Virus record (IMG/VR): IMGVR_UViG_3300004282_000009
Coordinates: 1-23,570 of that record
DNA length: 23,570 nt
From: a virus
Reading direction: 5' to 3' (one strand)
The notes below the pieces were generated by a model. That model worked only from the letters and a program-made list of their open reading frames with translations, was not told the origin of the DNA and did not search any database. Of the stretch, positions 5,255-13,946 are shown piece after piece. The position numbers and the translations under genes were made by a program. Within the stretch, counting starts at the first letter, position 1. The number at the start of each line of letters is the position of its first letter.

Positions 5255-5938
5255 ATGGTTGTTGACATATTCATTCGCTCCTACAAGGAAGACTTCCCGT
5301 GGCTTGTCTATTCCTTGAGATCCATTCAGAAGTATGCGAGTGGGTTTGGGAAGGTTCATATTGCTGTTCCAGCACAGGATATTGGCGAAATGCCAAATGT
5401 GGGCGCAGCAGAGGTGCATTTAGTGCATGACTCTGGAAAAGGGTATCTTGAGCAGCAGATTACAAAGATGATGGCAGAGAAGTATTGTAATGGGAATTAT
5501 GTGCTGCACATGGATAGCGACTGCCTTTTTACAAAGCCAGTATTACCAGATGACTTCTTCATTGACGGGAAGCCAATTATGCTACGCGAGAATGGCGTAG
5601 AATCGCCCTGGAATGACATTAGCGCAGTCTCGCTAGGGTGGAGGGATGAATATGAGTATATGAGGCGTTTGCCGATTATCTATCCGAGGTGGATCTATCG
5701 GGAGTTTCGAGGATGGCTGCATAACTATCACGGGATGCCTGTTGATCAGTGGGTGATGAGGCAACCAGATAATAAGTTTAGCGAGTTTAATACGATGGGG
5801 CAATGGGCGCATAAGTTCTATCCAGAGGAGTTTCATTGGGCGCATCCATGTGAAATTCAGCCAGTTGCACGACAATTCTGGTCATGGGGAGGAATCACAC
5901 CAGAGGTGCAGGTGGAAATTAACACTATTCTCGCATGA
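5255..5938 (+). CDS. glycosyltransferase-like protein (GT-A type, DUF6492-like)
   Basis: 227 residues. The N-terminal strand VDIFIRSYKEDFPWLVYSLR (3-22), then VHIAVPAQD, and the metal/sugar-nucleotide motif HMDSDCLF (85-92, DSD at 87-89) make a GT-A-type nucleotide-sugar transferase fold. The later Trp/Tyr-rich part would form the acceptor site. I recall this arrangement from DUF6492 glycosyltransferases; the name is from memory. The frame is open 30 codons further up, but homologous-looking sequence begins at this Met and AAGGAGG lies immediately before it. The stop overlaps the next gene (ATGA). With the FkbM gene it suggests modification of a phage or host glycan. Confidence 0.75.
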   Translation: MVVDIFIRSYKEDFPWLVYSLRSIQKYASGFGKVHIAVPAQDIGEMPNVGAAEVHLVHDSGKGYLEQQITKMMAEKYCNGNYVLHMDSDCLFTKPVLPDDFFIDGKPIMLRENGVESPWNDISAVSLGWRDEYEYMRRLPIIYPRWIYREFRGWLHNYHGMPVDQWVMRQPDNKFSEFNTMGQWAHKFYPEEFHWAHPCEIQPVARQFWSWGGITPEVQVEINTILA

Positions 5939-6174
5939 ATGTGCAGAATATGTCAGAGTATGACCCAGAGTTTGATGAAGTGGATAAAGCACTTGATCAA
6001 CTCAAGGCTATTGCATCAGAGCATTTTGACGTTGGCATCATCATGCTTTCCAGAGAAAAAGATGGAAGCACTTCTTACCACAGCACCGAGTTTGGAAATA
6101 AATTTGCCATTCGCGGGATAGTTGAGAGTTATGTTGGTGGAGAGCTTGATTCGGAAGAAATAGATGATGATTAG
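5935..6174 (+). CDS. small acidic conserved phage protein
   Basis: 79 residues, start codon overlapping the previous stop in ATGA. The pattern HFDVGIIMLSREKDG, then GNKFAIRGIVESYVGGELDS and an acidic DSEEIDDD tail, is one I recall from other phage genomes without a function. One compact alpha/beta domain is likely. A start at the internal Met (MSEYDPEF) is possible. No membrane or signal sequence. Confidence 0.7.
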   Translation: MNVQNMSEYDPEFDEVDKALDQLKAIASEHFDVGIIMLSREKDGSTSYHSTEFGNKFAIRGIVESYVGGELDSEEIDDD

Positions 6175-6202
6175 ATGATTCAATTAAACAAAATTATTGC
6201 CC

Positions 6203-6210
6203 TTGACCAA
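6203..6210 (+). promoter_or_regulatory. TTGACCAA element before the virion block
   Basis: TTGACCAA followed by CTTAG lies 40 bases before the ATG at 6243, in the 68-base gap that opens the structural block. It resembles TTGACGCAA found at 18381 and 20442 upstream of two other rightward genes. No good -10 is at standard spacing. Possible phage promoter or activator site. Confidence 0.3.
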
Positions 6211-6242
6211 CTTAGTTAAAAAAACTACTCCTTAAAGCTGAT

Positions 6243-6971
6243 ATGGCATCCCTTACATTTGCACAGGCTAAAACATTGCTGGCTCCGTATGTTACGAGTC
6301 AAGGCAGCACCGATCCTGTGGTAGCAGATGCAATTAACTTTGTCAACGAGAGGTTCATCACGTCTGGTCAGTGGAGGGGCAATAGGTTCTTGATGAGCTT
6401 TACTTGTTCCGTTGATTCTAATGGGAACTATTACTTTGACACGGTTTCAGGCGTAGAAAGCGTGATGAAGGCAATGGCTATTAATACCGATAGTCTTTCT
6501 GGAGACATCGCTGAGATTATGCCAGATTGGTATCCCTGGGTGGATGGTGGTCTTGGATGGCTCCCTCCTTCTTATGTGGGAGACACGCAGATTATCAGAA
6601 TGGGGCCATCTGTTGCGTATCCTCTTCCTTCTGGAAATGGTTCTGGCTCATTCACCGCCGACACGCAGAGGTATAGAGTGATTGGAAAAGTTCCCGAGGA
6701 TAGGACGATTTACTGCATCGTGCGCAGGGGATATGTTCCTCTTGTCAATGACACGGATCGACTTGTTCCCTCCAATAGAAACGCATATCGCTATGGCGTA
6801 CAGGCATATAACTACGAAAATGCCAACGAACTTGAGAGAGCGAATGTGTATTGGGGGCTTGCCTATCAATGCTTGAATGATGAGACTCAAGCAATGCTTG
6901 AAGGAGAGGATGCACAAGTCGATATTCAAACCAAGGCATTCGCTGGTGGATCAATTCAAAATCTAATCTAA
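6243..6971 (+). CDS. probable head-tail adaptor (connector) protein
   Basis: 242 residues, first gene of the tightly packed virion operon. It begins with a helical segment (FAQAKTLLAPYVTSQG), has a central beta-rich part, and ends with RVIGKVPEDRTIYCIVRRGY, DTDRLVPSNRNAYRYGVQAY and a helix ELERANVYWGLAYQCLND. The arrangement of a beta core with two long helices, Tyr-rich and ending in an A-x-x-Y/W-x-x-A-x-x-x-L pattern, resembles T7 gp11-type adaptors that connect portal and tail. That match is by pattern, not search. It sits directly upstream of internal-virion-type genes as adaptors do. No Shine-Dalgarno; the leader is A-rich. Confidence 0.5.
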   Translation: MASLTFAQAKTLLAPYVTSQGSTDPVVADAINFVNERFITSGQWRGNRFLMSFTCSVDSNGNYYFDTVSGVESVMKAMAINTDSLSGDIAEIMPDWYPWVDGGLGWLPPSYVGDTQIIRMGPSVAYPLPSGNGSGSFTADTQRYRVIGKVPEDRTIYCIVRRGYVPLVNDTDRLVPSNRNAYRYGVQAYNYENANELERANVYWGLAYQCLNDETQAMLEGEDAQVDIQTKAFAGGSIQNLI

Positions 6972-6974
6972 TCT

Positions 6975-7988
6975 ATGGAAGAGGATAATATATTTCAATC
7001 ACTTGGCGGGTTCGGTCAGTTCCAAAAAGCCTTTCTTGGCGCAATGGGACAAGAGCCGAAATTTCAGTTTTCAAGCGGTGCTTCTACTGGCCCACTCAAG
7101 GATCAAGTCGCTAATGTTTATGGAGGCATTCCTTCTTCATCTACCGTGATGGCAAATCCGAACAGGATGAATACTGCACAGTCAACGCAAAAGGCGAGCA
7201 ATGCACTAGTTAGCGCATCCGAAGCAGTTAAGAATCTTATGCAAGCTGGCAAGGCTATCCCTCAAGGATTATCTGAAAAGATGAATCTAGCTGCATATTC
7301 TCGCGTCGAGAGGGACAGCAGTGGTAATATCATTGGTCTTACTGGAAAGAAAAAAGTTGGTGCTGCTGGCACAATCGCAGGAGAGCTTGCGCAAGACTGG
7401 AGTGCTACAGCTCCTTTTGATCGTATTGATGCATTCAAGCAAAGCCAAAATCAACCAACTGCGATTGAGAAGCAATCTGATCCTGCGACAATGATGAAGG
7501 CTCAATCAAATAGAGACGCTTTCATGGAAAGGATTCAAAGGGAGGCGGTTCAAAAAGTAAAAGATCAAAAGCTGGCTGCTGGAATAAATCCAGAAACAAA
7601 TGAGGTTATTGGAGGGCCAGAGGTAAGCACTGAATATGATTCAAGTATATTTGTTCCAGCGTTGAAAAAAGCAGAGAGAGAGGCATCACAAAAATACTTG
7701 AGTGAAGGAACCTCATATTTGAAACAAAAGGAATCAATACAACAAACAATGCAAAACCTTGCGGCTAAAGGCCAGCTTACTATGGATAAGGCAAAAACCC
7801 TAATTTCTGGGCGCGATGCCTTGGACGCTAAAGTAGAAAAACTTCTTGTTGATGATGAACGTGCATATGAAAAATTAAATAAAGCAGAAAAAGACAACAC
7901 TGTTACTAAAGTCACAATGACTCCATATGGGTTTATTGAATCAAAAAGAAAGCGTCCTGTTGCTTCTCCAGAAAATCAAGGTGCATAA
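6975..7988 (+). CDS. helical virion-associated protein, unknown function
   Basis: 337 residues. The N-terminus is low-complexity and Gly/Ser/Ala/Gln-rich (to about 90); the rest is predominantly helical and charged, with long Lys/Glu/Gln runs (about 160-310) suited to coiled coil. No enzyme motif, signal or membrane segment. It starts three bases after the adaptor stop. Position and composition fit a scaffold or internal virion protein of a podovirus-like phage. The C-terminal basic patch ESKRKRPVASP is unusual. Confidence 0.6.
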   Translation: MEEDNIFQSLGGFGQFQKAFLGAMGQEPKFQFSSGASTGPLKDQVANVYGGIPSSSTVMANPNRMNTAQSTQKASNALVSASEAVKNLMQAGKAIPQGLSEKMNLAAYSRVERDSSGNIIGLTGKKKVGAAGTIAGELAQDWSATAPFDRIDAFKQSQNQPTAIEKQSDPATMMKAQSNRDAFMERIQREAVQKVKDQKLAAGINPETNEVIGGPEVSTEYDSSIFVPALKKAEREASQKYLSEGTSYLKQKESIQQTMQNLAAKGQLTMDKAKTLISGRDALDAKVEKLLVDDERAYEKLNKAEKDNTVTKVTMTPYGFIESKRKRPVASPENQGA

Positions 7989-8000
7989 TAACATCTAATT

Positions 8001-9047
8001 ATGCAAGGTACACCAGACTACGCACAGGCAAAGACATTCCAAATCGGCGTTGGTGGAGGTGGAGGCGGGAGATCCAGCTTTGGCCCTAGTGGATATGCAG
8101 CTGCCTATCTTGAGGGGCAAGGCATCATGGAGATGCTTGATTGGGAGGACAAGCGCAGGAGGCAAGCTCAAGAAGAGGAGTATGCCGCGCAGCGTTCTGA
8201 ATTTGCTCGCAATGCAGAGCTTAGGGCACAACGAGATCAGCAGCTTCAAGAGATGGCGGCAGTTAATGCTGCAAAGAAGGCGCAGGATCAAGAAAGGCTT
8301 GAATCACTAAAAGCGCAAAGGGCACAAGACCTGGAGGATCAATTTGGCAAAGTCACGGCAATGCTGGAGATTATCGACCCGCTTGATAAAGACGCTGCCA
8401 AAAAGATTAAAGACATCCACCAGAGTAATGAATTTCTTTCCTTGATTGCGAATCGCAACATGAGGCCAGCCGCAATGGAGGCGTTCAAGGGCAAGGAATC
8501 CGAAGTTGCAGAGGTGAGAAGCGGATTACAGCAGATTGCAAAGGATGAATATGGTATTGGTGGATTTGATTTTGACAGCATTCCAGCCACCAAGGAGGGG
8601 CAGATTGACTATCGTGGATTCCACTCCATGATGCAGCAGCAAGCTGATGAGATGAAGCGCAGGGCAGAGCAAGAGGTGGAGCAATACCAAGCTCCAGCTG
8701 GATATATTCCAGAGATTGCAACTGATCCTTATGGTCGTCCTTTTGTTAAGGGTAAGATTAAAGCTCCTGTGACTCCAGAGGAGGAAGAGGATAAGGTTGC
8801 AAAGAAGCTGCAATTAGATGAATACTTGGCACAAAAGAGGATTGGAATGCCAGCATCAATGCGTCCATTGTCTTCCATCAAGGAGGAATTGCGTAAGGCC
8901 CGTGAGACTCAGCAAGCTGCACCAGAAGAAGCTCCCGCTGCATCACCATCTCCACAAGCACAAACTCCTTCCCAAACTACTGAGCCATCTGCTACAACTG
9001 ATTCCACCACCACGAAGAGAATCCCTCTTGGTGAAATCTTTAAGTAG
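8001..9047 (+). CDS. coiled-coil internal virion-type protein
   Basis: 348 residues. After a Gly-rich N-terminus (IGVGGGGGGRSSFG) there is a long Glu/Arg/Gln/Ala coiled coil (about residues 45-120), then a helical middle, and a disordered Pro/Ser/Thr/Gln-rich tail ending KRIPLGEIFK. No catalytic motif is visible. It lies between another helical protein and the giant 1631-residue protein, where T7-like phages keep internal core proteins. Two bases separate its stop from the next ATG. The core role is inference. Confidence 0.6.
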   Translation: MQGTPDYAQAKTFQIGVGGGGGGRSSFGPSGYAAAYLEGQGIMEMLDWEDKRRRQAQEEEYAAQRSEFARNAELRAQRDQQLQEMAAVNAAKKAQDQERLESLKAQRAQDLEDQFGKVTAMLEIIDPLDKDAAKKIKDIHQSNEFLSLIANRNMRPAAMEAFKGKESEVAEVRSGLQQIAKDEYGIGGFDFDSIPATKEGQIDYRGFHSMMQQQADEMKRRAEQEVEQYQAPAGYIPEIATDPYGRPFVKGKIKAPVTPEEEEDKVAKKLQLDEYLAQKRIGMPASMRPLSSIKEELRKARETQQAAPEEAPAASPSPQAQTPSQTTEPSATTDSTTTKRIPLGEIFK

Positions 9048-9049
9048 CC

Positions 9050-12000
9050 ATGCCATTCAATCAAGACGCTTTAGATCAAGCAAGAAGCCAAGGGTATTCC
9101 GATGAAGAGATATTCTCGCACCTTGCAAGTAGCGACAAACGATTTAGCGTTGCAAAACAGCAAGGGTACTCCTTGGATGAAATTGCCACGCAATTAACCA
9201 AAGGAGGTGAAACAAATGAACAAGTCCAAAATCAGCCACAAGCCGACCAAAATCGCAATGCGGAACGAGAGCCTTTACAAGAAGACCAGCTGCAAGCAGC
9301 AGATGTCGGGCAGCGTAATGAGCAAGGATTGCTGCCACAAGACCAAGGCCAGCGTCGAGGGAATGACCAAGCCGATCTAACAGGAGGTGAGTCAATTGAA
9401 GGACAAACGCAAGATGCCCAAGGAGGAATCCAAGGGGCGCAAGAAAGGCAAGGCGTACCAAGCCAAGTCCCTACGGGGAACCAAGCGGAAATAGCACAAG
9501 CGGTTAAGATGGAGCAAGGCGTTCAACCCGCCGCTCCTGCAAAGCAGCAAGTTGGTGGATTGGCGGCATTTGGAAGGGGTATCACTCAATCTCTCGCCGC
9601 AACCAATGAACTTCTTGCTGATGCAGTCGGATTGTTCCCATATTTAGAGGATAAGGCAGCTAGGGCATTCGGGATTGACAGCAATCTCTACAACCGATGG
9701 AAAGATGCGGTTCATTCAACTGGACTAGGAAAGCCAGGTGTTGAGGCTGCTGCAATCAAGCCTACAGAAGAACTGACAACTGCTGGTCAAATTACCCAAC
9801 CAATCGGAACTATGGTTGGCGATTTGGCGTTTATTCTTGGAACTGGTGCTATGGGAGAGTCCGCTGCTGGATCAAAGATGATCGCCCAAGCGGAGCCTAC
9901 AATCATTCAAGCCGTTAAGGATTCACTTCCCCAAATTCAGCGTGGATTGCAAGCCATGTCAGTTCCAGCGGCAAAGTCTGGAGTTGATGCCATTCAGCGT
10001 TCTGCTGATAAGGGAGATGACACAATCACCCAAATGGCAAAGGGCATGGCAAGCGCAATTGCTACAGACGTAATTGGAGCAATGCCTCTTGCTGCACAAA
10101 GCAAATTGACAAACCCCGTGTTGCGATTCTTGGAGCAAGGAGCTTATGGGTTTTTGACATCTATTCCTGCAACTGAATTCCAGAAGCAAGTTGAGTCATG
10201 GTCTGAAGGAAAGCCTTATGTTCCTAGTGAATTTAAGGATATGGTTATTCAAGCAATTCCAATGGGATTGATGAGTGGCGTTTTTGGAATTGCCCATGCC
10301 CCTCAGAACGTAAAGATCAAGAGGGAGATTGAAGAAGCTGGACTTCCTCAAACCGCTGAAGTGGTTTCTGAAACAATGGCAGAAGAGCCAGTTGCGGCGG
10401 AAGCATCCAATGAACCTCCCGCTGAGATTCCAGCCGAACCACTAACTGAAATTCCCGCTGAAGCACAACCAACCAAACCAAGTGAAACAGAAATCCCAGA
10501 AACAAGTCGCGTATCTCCTGTCGAAAGTGTCGCCCCTTTCGCAGAAGCAGCAGTCAAAGCTGAAGAAGGAGTTGCACCAAGGCAAGGTGAAGGTGAAAAA
10601 GAAGTAGCCGCTCCCGAAGGAGCCAGGGTCGCCGCTGCTGCCTATCTCGCTCCCGATGGAAAAACCTACGAAGGAGCGTCACATCTCGAAGCAATGGAGA
10701 ATGCCAAGAAAGCAGGAGCCATTACGCAAGCTGAAATTGACGCAAAGCAGACGGCAGAATCACGCAATACCGAGGAGTTCGGCTATGTCGTAACGCAGCC
10801 AGACGGAACTCGCGTTACCACAAACCGTGAGGCTGCTGGAAAAATAGCAAAGGCATCTGGTCAAGCTCTCAAGGAAGAGTTTGATTTTGGCGACAAGATG
10901 CACAGCAATGAGACGAAGCTAGATGATTTCCCGCAAGCTGGAGAGGTGAAGGAGCCTACATTCATGGAGCGAGCGGAATCATGGGCAGACCAAACGCTTG
11001 CTGATTTCGTCAAGCAATCTAGAAAGGCTGGAATCACACCAGGATTTGAAGGCCCGAATGCAGCTGAAGTAATTGCAGCAGCAGCCGTTAAAGGCGCAGC
11101 TATCATTGCCCGTGGTGCTAGGGAGTTTGGCGCATGGTCAAAAGAGATGGTTGCGCGATACGGCAACGCTATTGAGCCATACCTTTCCGACATCTGGGAG
11201 AAATCCAAGGCATATGCTGCTGGTGGCGAGAAGGCTATGGAGGATGTGCTTCCGTATCTCAAGGAAGGCAAAGGCCCGACCGTGATGCGAGGAATGTCAG
11301 AGCGCATTGCAGAACAGGCTCCTGAGTCGCTGCGTTATCAGATTGAGGCAGATGAGCTTGTCGGAAGGAAGAAAGTTTCCTTTATTGAGGCCAATGAGTT
11401 TGTCTCATCTCTCAAGGATGATGATGTTCTTGCTGAATACGAGCGCATCAAGTCCATGCCAAAGAGCGAGAGCCAAGGAGCCTACAAGGTTGCTCTTGGA
11501 CGAAGGGCAAGCGAGATCCTTCAAGAGCGTGGAGATGACGCTGCCTCTGGTCGCATCATCAACGAGATTTCAGAGGAAGGATCGTATGCTGGCGTTGTCT
11601 TGTCTGCTATCGGAAACTTCTTTGCAACTACTCCTAAAGGATTCCTAAACGATGTTATTTCCGCTGCTGAGAAGAAAGGTGTTAAACTCAGCGAGAAAGC
11701 CAAGCAAAAGACATCTGATCTTTATGGGTCTTATCTTGAGGCAAAGAAGAATCTTGAGCTTGCTACTGAAACGATGCTGAACATTGGCAGCGAAGAGGAG
11801 TTTAAGCAGGAATTGAAGATGCTGAAGTTCTGGGGGGATAAGGCACTTGATGCTCAAACTGCTGTTCAGAAATATGTTGGAGGATTGATGCCAAAGGATG
11901 TTCGCACGGAGATGTATCCCGCGCTGCAAAAGCTTGGGCTTATATCCACAAGATCGTCTGTTATCAACTATGAGCAAAACATCATTAAGGCACTTACAAT

Positions 12001-13945
12001 TGATATTCCAGCAAATTTAATTAGCTCTGGAGGTGATATGCTCAAGGCAATGGTTTTGGGAAGAGAAAGAACATTTGTATATGGCCCACAAGAGGCTGCT
12101 ATTCTAATTTCTACTATTGCAAAACACACGCCAGAAATGGCAGTAAATATCATTAAAGCAATCGCAGGAAAAGACTTGCGCATCTCTAACCCTGCTAACT
12201 CATTGGAAGTCAAGGCAGCATTTGATCCAAAGGCGGCAATAAAAAGGCTTAGAAATAACCCAGAGGATCTTGAATATGACTATTCAGTAAAGGAAAAGGT
12301 TAAAGATTTCGTGGAAGCTACTTATGGAAGAGTGGCAAATGTCATGGCAGGTTTCCTAATTGCCACAGACAGGCCGACTCGCGTTGGAGCCGAGAGGGCA
12401 GCGGCTTCCAGCATAGCCAGAAACCTTGGACTAAAAGGTTTGGAATACAAAAAGTTCCTTGAGGCTCCAGAGAAGGCTATTGAGTTTTTTGTTAGAAGGA
12501 CAGAAAAAGATCCAGCAGTAAGGGCTGAGAAAATTGCTGAATATAAGAAGCGATTGAATGACATGACGGCTGAAGCATTGATGGAGCAGGAGGGTAAAGC
12601 ATTTAAGGCATTAACAAAATTCACAAAGCTTATTGACGATTTATTTGCAACAGAAGGAGGAAAGGGTGCATTCACATCGGTTCCACCTTGGATCTCGACA
12701 ATATTTAATAATGTTGTTTTCCCGTTTGTTAGATATTCTGCCAACTTTGCAGCCTCAGTTTTCAAGCTTGCTCGACCAGAAGTTGCTGCGATTTCATTTG
12801 TGTCTAATGTTTTGCAGAAAAAAACCTATGCTGCGACAAGGGATTTTGGACTTCTTGGAGTTTCAATAACAACAGGCGTTATCGGATATTATTTATATAA
12901 AAACGGCATTATTAATGCTAGTTATAAACCGCAATCCAAAGAGCAGGATATTGGTCAAGAAACTGGAGATACTGGTGGAATGATTAACTTTTCTGCTATG
13001 TATCGTCACTTTAATGGCCAGGATTCCACATGGAGGAATGATGACAATATCCAAAAGCTCACTTCTCTTGGACTTGTTGGGGTAATGATGAACGCTCAAG
13101 CAGACGTTCAAAAAATCATGGATGACGCAAGAATCCAAGATCAGAATGCAAATGTTGCGTGGGCTAGGTTTGTTACTATCCCGAAGGTTATGCAGCTTGC
13201 ATTGAATGCATCAACAATGAAAGGGGTTTCCGATTTTCTTTCCGCTGTTTCAAAGGATCAATTGGATGGATGGTACAAATCTGTGTTTAAGACACTTGTG
13301 GCAGTTCCAGCACCAATGACTCTTGATCAAATATCAAGGGCAACTAGAAAATATACAATTGATGTTGATGGTGAAAATGTTCCATCAACTCTTTACAACA
13401 TTATAAATGCAAGATTTGGTTATGATGAATATCTTCCAAATAAATATGGAGTTTGGGGAGAGCCAATTCCGCAAACTCCAAAAGGAGAAAATCCATTCGT
13501 CTATAATCTTATCAATCCGTTCAACAGCAGGACATTAAACTACAAGCCAGCAACCGAACAGATGATGCTTCTTTACAAGCAAACGCTTGACAAGGAAGTT
13601 CTTCCATCCAAGCAAGACAATCAGATTACAGTTGGTCGCAGCACATACAAACTTGATACTGCGTCGAAACAACGAGTGCAGCAACTTGTTGGACAAGAGA
13701 GGCTAAAGCTTATCAACAACCTTATTGATGGAAAATACTTTGAGGGAGAATACGGGCAAGAAGTTCCTTGGGTGATGCTTACAGAAGAGAGCAAATTGAG
13801 AAAATGGAAGCGTAGTCTTGATTTGGGAAATGAGCGCGGGAAGAAAGCTTTCGTCAATGAGCGTGAAGCTAAAGGAATTGCGATTGGCAAGAAGATGTTG
13901 ACCACTCCAGAGAGAATAGAGAATATCAAAGCTCTGCAAAAATAA
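9050..13945 (+). CDS. giant internal virion / DNA-ejection-type protein
   Basis: 1631 residues, the largest gene here. Residues 5-50 are two copies of a short helical repeat (ARSQGYSDEEIFSHL and AKQQGYSLDEIATQL). Residues about 52-160 are a Gln/Gly/Asp-rich disordered region and about 440-530 a Glu/Pro/Ala-rich one. The C-terminal third is hydrophobic: FPFVRYSANFAASVFKLARP (about 1223-1242) recalls the P-F-x-R-x-x-x-N element of large polyvalent/ejection proteins, and FGLLGVSITTGVIGYYLY (about 1265-1282) is a likely membrane segment. Such giant proteins sit in podovirus cores and form a conduit through the cell envelope. I see no lysozyme, RNA polymerase or protease motif. A tape-measure protein is a less likely reading because no tail-tube or sheath gene is nearby. 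Confidence 0.7.
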   Translation: MPFNQDALDQARSQGYSDEEIFSHLASSDKRFSVAKQQGYSLDEIATQLTKGGETNEQVQNQPQADQNRNAEREPLQEDQLQAADVGQRNEQGLLPQDQGQRRGNDQADLTGGESIEGQTQDAQGGIQGAQERQGVPSQVPTGNQAEIAQAVKMEQGVQPAAPAKQQVGGLAAFGRGITQSLAATNELLADAVGLFPYLEDKAARAFGIDSNLYNRWKDAVHSTGLGKPGVEAAAIKPTEELTTAGQITQPIGTMVGDLAFILGTGAMGESAAGSKMIAQAEPTIIQAVKDSLPQIQRGLQAMSVPAAKSGVDAIQRSADKGDDTITQMAKGMASAIATDVIGAMPLAAQSKLTNPVLRFLEQGAYGFLTSIPATEFQKQVESWSEGKPYVPSEFKDMVIQAIPMGLMSGVFGIAHAPQNVKIKREIEEAGLPQTAEVVSETMAEEPVAAEASNEPPAEIPAEPLTEIPAEAQPTKPSETEIPETSRVSPVESVAPFAEAAVKAEEGVAPRQGEGEKEVAAPEGARVAAAAYLAPDGKTYEGASHLEAMENAKKAGAITQAEIDAKQTAESRNTEEFGYVVTQPDGTRVTTNREAAGKIAKASGQALKEEFDFGDKMHSNETKLDDFPQAGEVKEPTFMERAESWADQTLADFVKQSRKAGITPGFEGPNAAEVIAAAAVKGAAIIARGAREFGAWSKEMVARYGNAIEPYLSDIWEKSKAYAAGGEKAMEDVLPYLKEGKGPTVMRGMSERIAEQAPESLRYQIEADELVGRKKVSFIEANEFVSSLKDDDVLAEYERIKSMPKSESQGAYKVALGRRASEILQERGDDAASGRIINEISEEGSYAGVVLSAIGNFFATTPKGFLNDVISAAEKKGVKLSEKAKQKTSDLYGSYLEAKKNLELATETMLNIGSEEEFKQELKMLKFWGDKALDAQTAVQKYVGGLMPKDVRTEMYPALQKLGLISTRSSVINYEQNIIKALTIDIPANLISSGGDMLKAMVLGRERTFVYGPQEAAILISTIAKHTPEMAVNIIKAIAGKDLRISNPANSLEVKAAFDPKAAIKRLRNNPEDLEYDYSVKEKVKDFVEATYGRVANVMAGFLIATDRPTRVGAERAAASSIARNLGLKGLEYKKFLEAPEKAIEFFVRRTEKDPAVRAEKIAEYKKRLNDMTAEALMEQEGKAFKALTKFTKLIDDLFATEGGKGAFTSVPPWISTIFNNVVFPFVRYSANFAASVFKLARPEVAAISFVSNVLQKKTYAATRDFGLLGVSITTGVIGYYLYKNGIINASYKPQSKEQDIGQETGDTGGMINFSAMYRHFNGQDSTWRNDDNIQKLTSLGLVGVMMNAQADVQKIMDDARIQDQNANVAWARFVTIPKVMQLALNASTMKGVSDFLSAVSKDQLDGWYKSVFKTLVAVPAPMTLDQISRATRKYTIDVDGENVPSTLYNIINARFGYDEYLPNKYGVWGEPIPQTPKGENPFVYNLINPFNSRTLNYKPATEQMMLLYKQTLDKEVLPSKQDNQITVGRSTYKLDTASKQRVQQLVGQERLKLINNLIDGKYFEGEYGQEVPWVMLTEESKLRKWKRSLDLGNERGKKAFVNEREAKGIAIGKKMLTTPERIENIKALQK

Positions 13946-13946
13946 T

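Noticed and set aside
9050-13945. Tape-measure protein
   Set aside because: No tail-tube, chaperone or sheath genes nearby, and the neighbourhood (adaptor-like, internal helical proteins) fits an ejection protein better; not fully excluded.
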